The notes under the pieces were generated by a model, which saw only the letters and a list, made by a program, of their open reading frames with translations, had not been told where the DNA came from and did no database searches. The position numbers and the translations under genes were made by a program. Positions 1-3,829 of a DNA stretch of 5,010 nt are shown piece by piece. Location: NCBI GenBank assembly GCA_004299545.1, contig SCRB01000439.1, forward strand, positions 1 through 5,010. Reading direction: 5' to 3'. Position 1 is the stretch's first letter. Each line of letters starts with the position of its first letter. This stretch comes from Rhizobiaceae bacterium. Lineage in GTDB: Bacteria > Pseudomonadota > Alphaproteobacteria > Rhizobiales > Rhizobiaceae.

Positions 1-508
1 CGACGACGACCACCTCCAGTCCTTCGAGCTTCATACCGGTCGCTTTCAGGAGTTCGACCGATGCCGCAGCGGTGCAAGGTGCGAGATCGAGCTGGTTATA
101 GACGATATTGCCGATCGATGCGGGGTGCATGCCCTCGACATCCTTGAGGGGATGGACGGCGCGCTGCAGCATGCGGATGGGGATATGCTCGGGCACCGGC
201 CTTTGGATGATGATGCCTGTCACGCGCGGGTCGGCGTTCATGCCGCGGATCGCCGCTTCAAGTTCGCCAAGCGTCACGCTTTCGGGGAAATGGCGCTCCT
301 CGAAGTCGATCGCAGCCTGTTGCGCCTTGCGGCGCTGGTTGCGCACATAGACACCGACGGCCTCGACGTCGCCCACCGTGATGGAGACAAGCTTCGCCGA
401 CCAGCCATGCGCGCGCGCTTCCTCGGCCTCGGCGCACACTTCCGCCGCGATGCGCGCAGCGACCGGGGCCCCCTTCAAAAAGCGTTCTTCGCCTGATCCT
501 GTCGGCAA
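1..508 (-). CDS. folD: FolD-family methylenetetrahydrofolate dehydrogenase, N-terminal part (cut by left window edge)
   Basis: This is the start of a FolD-family enzyme, which oxidises 5,10-methylene-THF to 5,10-methenyl-THF and, in canonical members, hydrolyses that to 10-formyl-THF in the cytoplasm. The first 169 residues are present. They align without net gaps to E. coli FolD at an offset of 4: VGD at 45-47, Tyr54 (E. coli Tyr50), IIIQRPVP at 99-106 with Gln102 (Gln98), KDVEGMHP at 122-129, and APCT at 143-146 followed by a helix and the first Rossmann strand, where the window ends. The start is TTG at 508-506. GGAGGAG (515-521) lies 6 nt upstream, and no ATG or GTG occurs between it and the in-frame stop at 563-565. 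Oddly, the catalytic Lys is Gln58 and the folate-site Asp is Glu125, so cyclohydrolase activity is doubtful. The family call is firm; bifunctionality is not. The symbol denotes family only. Confidence 0.9.
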   Translation of the reverse strand, partial: MPTGSGEERFLKGAPVAARIAAEVCAEAEEARAHGWSAKLVSITVGDVEAVGVYVRNQRRKAQQAAIDFEERHFPESVTLGELEAAIRGMNADPRVTGIIIQRPVPEHIPIRMLQRAVHPLKDVEGMHPASIGNIVYNQLDLAPCTAAASVELLKATGMKLEGLEVVVV

Positions 509-514
509 GGCTGG

Positions 515-521
515 CTCCTCC
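515..521 (-). promoter_or_regulatory. Ribosome binding site of the folD-like gene
   Basis: GGAGGAG on the minus strand lies 6 nt before the TTG at 508. It is a near-perfect Shine-Dalgarno sequence and decides the non-ATG start, since the frame is otherwise closed by a stop at 563-565 with no ATG or GTG in between. Confidence 0.8.
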
Positions 522-528
522 AGATGAA

Positions 529-545
529 GGGCGGTTCGGCCGCCC
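529..545 (-). other. Short GC hairpin in the folD leader
   Basis: GGGCGG and CCGCCC form a 6-bp stem around a 5-nt loop, 7 nt upstream of the ribosome binding site. No U-tract follows, so it is not an obvious terminator. It could be a leader structure or chance in GC-rich sequence. I do not recognise a known riboswitch class around it. Confidence 0.3.
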
Positions 546-633
546 GGATACGCCGCGACCCTCTACCGGACGGAGAAACGGCACGCAAACGAAACCGCGC
601 CCGTGACACGCGGCAGGTGCAACTTGCCCCGAC

Positions 634-675
634 AGCAAACAAAAGGGCAGCACGATTACGAATCGCGCTGCCCTT
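634..675 (-). terminator. Intrinsic terminator of the L,D-transpeptidase gene
   Basis: AAGGGCAG (643-650) pairs with CTGCCCTT (668-675). The stem continues inward through a C-G pair, one A/C mismatch and five more pairs (653-657 with 661-665) to a 3-nt loop. Read on the minus strand, the hairpin runs straight into TTTTGTTTG. It begins 64 nt past the transpeptidase stop (740-742) and before the folD leader, so it should separate the two transcription units. It is the clearest terminator in the window. Confidence 0.85.
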
Positions 676-739
676 ACCGCGACATTGGAACGCGCCGATC
701 CCCTCTGGCGCGTCCGCCCTTCCCCCGCGGTTCGAAACC

Positions 740-1633
740 CTACATCACGACGACCTTGGTGCCGACATGCACCCGGCCGAAGAGATCTACAACGTCCTGA
801 TTCCGCATGCGAATGCAACCCGAAGATACATTATGCCCAATGGTCCACGGCGCATTCGTGCCATGAATACGGTAAAGCGTATGGCCGAGATAAAGGGCGC
901 GCGCACCAAGCGGGTTGCCGATCCCGCCTTCCATATGGGCTGGCAGGATTCGCCCCTTCGCCCTTTCACGCGCAATCATCTCCTTCGGCGGCGTCCAGCC
1001 CGGCCACTCGGCTTTGCGCGTGATGGGGTTCGTGCCGGTCCAGCCGAACCCTTCCTTGCCGACACCGACGCCATAGCGCTTCGCCTTGCCGTCGGGTTCG
1101 ACGAGATAGAGGAATTTATGCTTGGTATCGATGACGATCGTACCCGGCTTTTCCGCCGTGTGATAATCGACGACCTGTGGCAGGAACTGCGGCGCAAGCT
1201 TCCGCTCCATCTGCTTTTCGGTATACATCGGAACGATTGCCGCGGTGCGCTGTCCGTTGGCGCCGCGTGGTCCGGGCACCACGTAGGAGTTCCTGAGATC
1301 CACACCGGCCGGCACTTCGGCATGCAATTGCTGAAGGGTCCGATCGGGAATCTGGTGCCGGGAAGGTGCAGCCCGCTCGATCCTGAGACGCCGCTCGGCC
1401 CATTCGGGCCTCTCCCTTTCCTGGATGGTGACCCTCCGCCGCTCCATGCGCGGTGCAGGCCGGTAGTCGAGCGTCCCCTCGGGAGAACGGCGCAATTGCA
1501 TGACCCAGGGTGCGGAAAGATCGGGGCTGACGACCAGCGGCGGCAGTTCGGCATAGCGGTCCTGTGCGCTGGACGAGGTGGGCTGGAGAACGAGCATCCC
1601 CGCGGCGCCCAGCATAAGAAGAATCTGTTTCAT
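740..1633 (-). CDS. Secreted L,D-transpeptidase (YkuD domain)
   Basis: The product is a 297-residue periplasmic enzyme expected to form 3-3 cross-links in peptidoglycan or attach proteins to it, using a catalytic cysteine. A signal peptide covers about residues 1-24: MKQ, a hydrophobic core, then SSA before Gln24-Asp25. An Arg-rich, Pro-containing stretch (about 48-98, some 15 Arg) follows, and then a linker. The YkuD domain starts near 164 (PGTIVIDTKHKFLYLV) and runs almost to the C-terminus. Its active-site signature is complete: HGT at 257-259, then VSSGCIRM at 269-276 with Cys273, Ser271 and Arg275. The ATG at 1633 was chosen because the signal peptide begins there; the reading frame is open further upstream but codes nothing signal-like. 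The Shine-Dalgarno (GAGAG) is weak. The gene is monocistronic, ending at the hairpin at 634-675 and diverging from tag. Hyphomicrobiales carry many paralogues, so the exact substrate cannot be assigned. Confidence 0.93.
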   Translation of the reverse strand: MKQILLMLGAAGMLVLQPTSSSAQDRYAELPPLVVSPDLSAPWVMQLRRSPEGTLDYRPAPRMERRRVTIQERERPEWAERRLRIERAAPSRHQIPDRTLQQLHAEVPAGVDLRNSYVVPGPRGANGQRTAAIVPMYTEKQMERKLAPQFLPQVVDYHTAEKPGTIVIDTKHKFLYLVEPDGKAKRYGVGVGKEGFGWTGTNPITRKAEWPGWTPPKEMIARERAKGRILPAHMEGGIGNPLGARALYLGHTLYRIHGTNAPWTIGHNVSSGCIRMRNQDVVDLFGRVHVGTKVVVM

Positions 1634-1886
1634 GCGAACTCTCGACTGCGTTGCCCGGAAGAAAGTAAAGCGGCTTGACGCAGCACCGCGCTTTCCGTCT
1701 TCTCCGCGAGATGTTCGCGCCATCGCCCGAGGAAAAGATGAATGTATTTTCGTAAAATGCTGGATTCCGGGAAAAGCTTTCGGCGTGGTTAGCGGCCGGT
1801 TGAGGAATCTGGTAAAGGCCGCGTAAACGTGGTGCTTCAACTGGTTAACGGCCGAAACTGAATCAGTTTGTCGGGAAGATGAATCA
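1634..1886. promoter_or_regulatory. Divergent control region between the L,D-transpeptidase gene and tag
   Basis: This 253-bp spacer carries no gene and should contain both start regions. The part from about 1735 to 1886 is AT-richer than the flanking coding sequence. It holds four GANTC sites (1763, 1805, 1860, 1881) and the repeat GGTTARCGGCC (1787-1797 and 1843-1853). A weak promoter guess for tag is TTGAGG at 1800-1805, a 17-bp spacer and GTAAAC at 1823-1828; the -10 matches consensus poorly. GGGAAG at 1873-1878 is the likely tag ribosome binding site. Confidence 0.45.
1787..1853 (+). repeat. Two 11-bp direct repeats GGTTARCGGCC upstream of tag
   Basis: GGTTAGCGGCC (1787-1797) and GGTTAACGGCC (1843-1853) differ at one base and start 56 bp apart. 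A looser relative, GGTAAAGGCC, lies between them at 1811-1820. Spaced same-direction copies in a control region can be binding sites for one regulator; no regulator is suggested by the sequence itself. Confidence 0.4.
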
Positions 1887-2525
1887 ATGTCTGAGGACAC
1901 AAGCGGCCTGATCGAGGGGCCTGACGGGAAGATGCGCTGCGCTTGGCACGCCAACCAGCCCGACTATCTCCACTATCACGATCACGAATGGGGACGGCCC
2001 GTCACGGATGACCGTCGCCTGTTCGAGAAGATCTGCCTGGAAGGCTTCCAGTCCGGCCTTTCCTGGCTCACGATCCTGAGGAAGCGGGAGAACTTCCGCC
2101 GTGCCTTCGCCGGCTTCGATTTCGCGGAGGTCGCACGTTTCGGCGAGGCGGACATAGAGCGCCTGCTCGGCGATGCGGGCATCATCCGCCATCGCGGCAA
2201 GATCGTCTCTGCCGTCAACAATGCCCGACGCGCTTTGGAACTCGTCGAAGAAAAAGGCTCGCTTGCCGCCTATTTCTGGAGTTTCGAGCCAGCCCCGGGC
2301 GACAGACCGGCGGCAGTCACCTATCAGGCGCTGCGCGCAAACCCTACCACCCCGGCTTCCATCCGCCTGTCGAAGGATCTGAAGAAACGTGGCTGGAGCT
2401 TCGTCGGTCCGACGACGATTTATGCCCTTATGCAGGCCATGGGCCTGGTCAACGATCATATCGACGGCTGCGTCTGCCGCGCGGTAATCGAAGCCGAGCG
2501 CGCCGCCTTCAAACGCCCGGTATAA
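1887..2525 (+). CDS. tag: DNA-3-methyladenine glycosylase I
   Basis: This is the constitutive-type 3-methyladenine glycosylase, which excises 3-methyladenine from alkylated DNA to start base-excision repair. The 212-residue protein aligns along its length with E. coli Tag at an offset of 14. The four zinc ligands are present (Cys18, His31, His191, Cys195), as are the base-pocket residues Tyr30, Glu52 and Trp60. Family blocks include LEGFQSGLSWLT at 51-62, DAGIIRHRGKI at 96-106, LSKDLKKRGW at 161-170, FVGPTT at 172-177 and LVNDH at 187-191. It is slightly longer than E. coli Tag because of about 14 extra N-terminal residues and a longer C-terminus. The ATG at 1887 was chosen for GGGAAG 8 nt upstream. 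An ATG at 1879 is in another frame. The gene converges on the DUF3597 gene and is not in an operon with any gene seen here. Confidence 0.96.
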   Translation: MSEDTSGLIEGPDGKMRCAWHANQPDYLHYHDHEWGRPVTDDRRLFEKICLEGFQSGLSWLTILRKRENFRRAFAGFDFAEVARFGEADIERLLGDAGIIRHRGKIVSAVNNARRALELVEEKGSLAAYFWSFEPAPGDRPAAVTYQALRANPTTPASIRLSKDLKKRGWSFVGPTTIYALMQAMGLVNDHIDGCVCRAVIEAERAAFKRPV

Positions 2526-2530
2526 GTGAA

Positions 2531-2559
2531 GAGCGCCGACAGCGAGGCGGCCGGCGCTC
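2531..2559. terminator. Convergent-gene hairpin, possible terminator
   Basis: GAGCGCCG (2531-2538) is the exact inverse of CGGCGCTC (2552-2559), giving an 8-bp GC-rich stem with a 13-nt loop. It sits between the ends of tag and the DUF3597 gene, which face each other. Neither side has a strong U-tract; the minus-strand side (TTCACTTATA) is the better one. It may act as a weak bidirectional terminator. Confidence 0.45.
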
Positions 2560-2568
2560 GACGAAAGA

Positions 2569-2594
2569 CCTATTGTAGGGAGGCCTATTGCAGG
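2569..2594 (-). repeat. Short tandem repeat duplicating the DUF3597 stop codon
   Basis: CCTATTGTAGG (2569-2579) and CCTATTGCAGG (2584-2594) start 15 bp apart and differ at one base. Because the period is five codons, the minus-strand frame reads Leu-Gln-stop, three codons, then Leu-Gln-stop again. The first stop met (2585-2587) is taken as the end of the gene. Confidence 0.6.
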
Positions 2595-2980
2595 TCGGCG
2601 GGGACCTTGCCGCCGTTCTCGGCAAGCTTCTTCATCAACGCCTTGTGCAGCCAGATGTTCATCGTCGCCGAATCGGACTTGTCGCCGGTATAGCCCAGTT
2701 CGTCCGCGAGTTCCTTGCGGGCGGTAAGGCTGCTGTCGAGATCGAGCGCCTTCATCATGTCGACGATCGAAGTGCGCCAGTTAAGCTTCTGCCCCTTGGC
2801 GGCCACTGCCTTTTCCATCACCGCGGCGACATCCACCGGAGAAGCAGGCGCCGCCGGTGCCGCAGAAGGCGCAGCGGGAGCGGCGGGCGAAGGCGCTGGC
2901 GCGGCGGAAGCAGGTGCAGCCTGCTCCGCTGCCTGCGCCTTGCCGAATATCGCGTTCCTGATCGTGTTGAAAATGCTCAT
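2585..2980 (-). CDS. DUF3597 domain protein
   Basis: The product is a 131-residue protein of the DUF3597 family, whose function is not known to me. It opens with the typical MSIFNTIRNAIFG segment (1-13). A low-complexity Ala/Pro/Ser linker of PAAP-like units follows (about 16-47), then the conserved helical domain (about 48-131) with LNWRTSIVDMMKALDLD at 66-82, ARKELADELGYTGD at 87-100 and MNIWLHKALMKKLAENGG at 107-124. The start is fixed by the family N-terminus and by AGGAGA just upstream (spacing about 5 nt). There is no signal peptide or membrane segment, so it is probably cytoplasmic. It lies 81 bp downstream of the GlsB-type gene on the same strand and may share its transcript or have its own promoter. 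Confidence 0.9.
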   Translation of the reverse strand: MSIFNTIRNAIFGKAQAAEQAAPASAAPAPSPAAPAAPSAAPAAPASPVDVAAVMEKAVAAKGQKLNWRTSIVDMMKALDLDSSLTARKELADELGYTGDKSDSATMNIWLHKALMKKLAENGGKVPADLQ

Positions 2981-2996
2981 GCGTCTCTCCTGCTAT

Positions 2997-3015
2997 CATC
3001 CCCCGAAAAGGGATG
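2997..3015 (-). other. Small hairpin between the GlsB-type gene and the DUF3597 gene
   Basis: CATCCC (2997-3002) and GGGATG (3010-3015) form a 6-bp stem with a 7-nt loop, just upstream of the DUF3597 ribosome binding site. No T-run follows on the minus strand, so a leader structure or mRNA processing site is likelier than a terminator. The rest of the 81-bp gap shows no convincing promoter; a TATAAC-like box lacks a partner -35. Confidence 0.3.
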
Positions 3016-3061
3016 TAGCACGTTATACGCCGATGCCCAAATATGTAGCCCCCGCCACTAG

Positions 3062-3313
3062 TTACCGCTTTATCATGCGCCAGATGGCAAGCAGGATACA
3101 GGCGCCGATGAAACCGGCGACCAGATAGCCTAGCCAGCCGGTCAGCGCGAAGCCGAAATACGATAGAACGCCGTTCGCGATGGCCGCCCCGGCAATGCCG
3201 AGAAGGATATTCACGAAGATGCCGGTGCCGCTCTTCATGAACATTTCGGCGAACCATCCGGCAAGGCCGCCGATAATGATTGCGGCTATCCAGCCGACGC
3301 CCGCTTGATCCAT
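3062..3313 (-). CDS. GlsB/YeaQ/YmgE-family small membrane protein
   Basis: This 83-residue inner-membrane protein belongs to the family named 'transglycosylase-associated protein'. The name is historical and does not imply enzyme activity, and the biochemical role is unclear. Members are often stress-induced in proteobacteria. Three hydrophobic segments are visible at about 5-25, 31-52 and 57-79, rich in Gly and Ala. The family features GGLAGWFAE (15-23) and GIFVNILLGIAGAAIANG (31-48) are present, and the tail is basic (RMIKR). The ATG at 3313 is preceded by a strong GGGAGG, 7 nt away. The gene starts 19 bp after the stop of the 95-aa gene on the same strand, so the two are very likely cotranscribed. 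Confidence 0.92.
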   Translation of the reverse strand: MDQAGVGWIAAIIIGGLAGWFAEMFMKSGTGIFVNILLGIAGAAIANGVLSYFGFALTGWLGYLVAGFIGACILLAIWRMIKR

Positions 3314-3332
3314 GACTCCACCTCCCTGGTGA

Positions 3333-3620
3333 TTACGATGCCGCTTTGTTCTTGATCGCGCCGATGATAGCGGTCAGGACGGCACCGCCGACGCCGCCGC
3401 TGACGATGTTCGTGATCACCGATCCGGCGCTGAAATGGCCGGTCTGGAGCGAGGCGACCACCGAGGGCCAGACCAGGGTGACGATCTGCCCGAGGACGCC
3501 GCCGCCGATGAGGCCAGCGATGGTGTTGCCGAGCGTACCGAGATCGAAAGTCGACGATGACTTGCCCGTCGCATTGCCGGCCAGGGCGCCGACGACGGCA
3601 TTGATGAGCAACTGTTCCAT
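3333..3620 (-). CDS. Small glycine-rich hydrophobic protein, function unknown
   Basis: I do not recognise a named family for this 95-residue protein. It has two hydrophobic stretches rich in regularly spaced glycines: GNTIAGLIGGGVLGQIVTLV (31-50) and NIVSGGVGGAVLTAIIGAIK (71-90). These flank a short polar segment (SLQTGHFSAGS, 57-67), and the C-terminus is KNKAAS. The pattern suggests two glycine-zipper membrane helices forming a hairpin. The N-terminus (MEQLLINAVVGALAG) is amphipathic or hydrophobic and lacks a clear signal-peptide cleavage site. The ATG at 3620 has GGAGAGGG about 9 nt upstream. The gene heads a likely operon with the GlsB-type gene 19 bp downstream, which favours a membrane role. 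It could be mistaken for a bacteriocin-like peptide, but no double-glycine leader, immunity gene or export gene is nearby. Confidence 0.8.
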   Translation of the reverse strand: MEQLLINAVVGALAGNATGKSSSTFDLGTLGNTIAGLIGGGVLGQIVTLVWPSVVASLQTGHFSAGSVITNIVSGGVGGAVLTAIIGAIKNKAAS

Positions 3621-3755
3621 GCTGAGTATCCCTCTCCTTCAACATTTCAACCGGCGGAGACTGCCAGAGAAAGGCCGCGACGGCAATCGCGCAGGTCAAT
3701 CGCTCCTGCCTTGTCCAGTCGATCAATTCCTCTTGAGCCGCGCCTCAGGATTTTT

Positions 3756-3791
3756 CGCTTGATCGGATTGCCCGTCTTCGTCCATCAAGCG
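3756..3791. promoter_or_regulatory. 8-bp inverted repeat in the gshA upstream region
   Basis: CGCTTGAT (3756-3763) and ATCAAGCG (3784-3791) are exact inverse copies separated by 20 nt, ending 38 nt before the gshA start. They could be an operator for a dimeric regulator or a leader hairpin. The five T's lie before the stem on the plus strand, so it is not a terminator for plus-strand transcripts. The rest of the 209-bp divergent spacer (3621-3829) shows no promoter I would defend. Confidence 0.35.
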
Positions 3792-3818
3792 GAACTCATT
3801 TGCGCCGGTTCCGGCGAG

Positions 3819-3823
3819 AGGAG
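3819..3823 (+). promoter_or_regulatory. Ribosome binding site of gshA
   Basis: AGGAG ends 6 nt before the TTG at 3830. It supports this codon as the start although no ATG is available near the conserved N-terminus. Confidence 0.75.
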
Positions 3824-3829
3824 AACGAT

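Noticed and set aside
108..818. Open frames at 108-350 and 125-496 (plus) and 258-818 (minus, different frame) over the folD region
   Set aside because: The folD frame on the minus strand matches the family residue by residue across this region. The 258-818 frame also crosses the transpeptidase terminator and has no family resemblance.
524..1678. A 384-codon open frame on the plus strand, opposite the L,D-transpeptidase
   Set aside because: It lies antisense to a gene with a complete YkuD active site and signal peptide. The translation has no recognisable domain and is typical of GC-rich shadow frames.
1845..1864. Possible CtrA box (TTAA-N7-TTAA) beginning at TTAA in GGTTAACGGCC
   Set aside because: Seven bases on there is no second TTAA, so only a half-site is present.
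3333..3620. Bacteriocin interpretation of the glycine-rich 95-aa protein
   Set aside because: There is no double-glycine leader, no immunity or transporter gene, and the neighbours are housekeeping or stress-type genes.
3791..3829. GGAAC at 3791 as the -35 of an EcfG-type stress promoter for gshA
   Set aside because: No CGTT follows at 16 or 17 bp, and the position would place transcription start at or past the gshA start codon.
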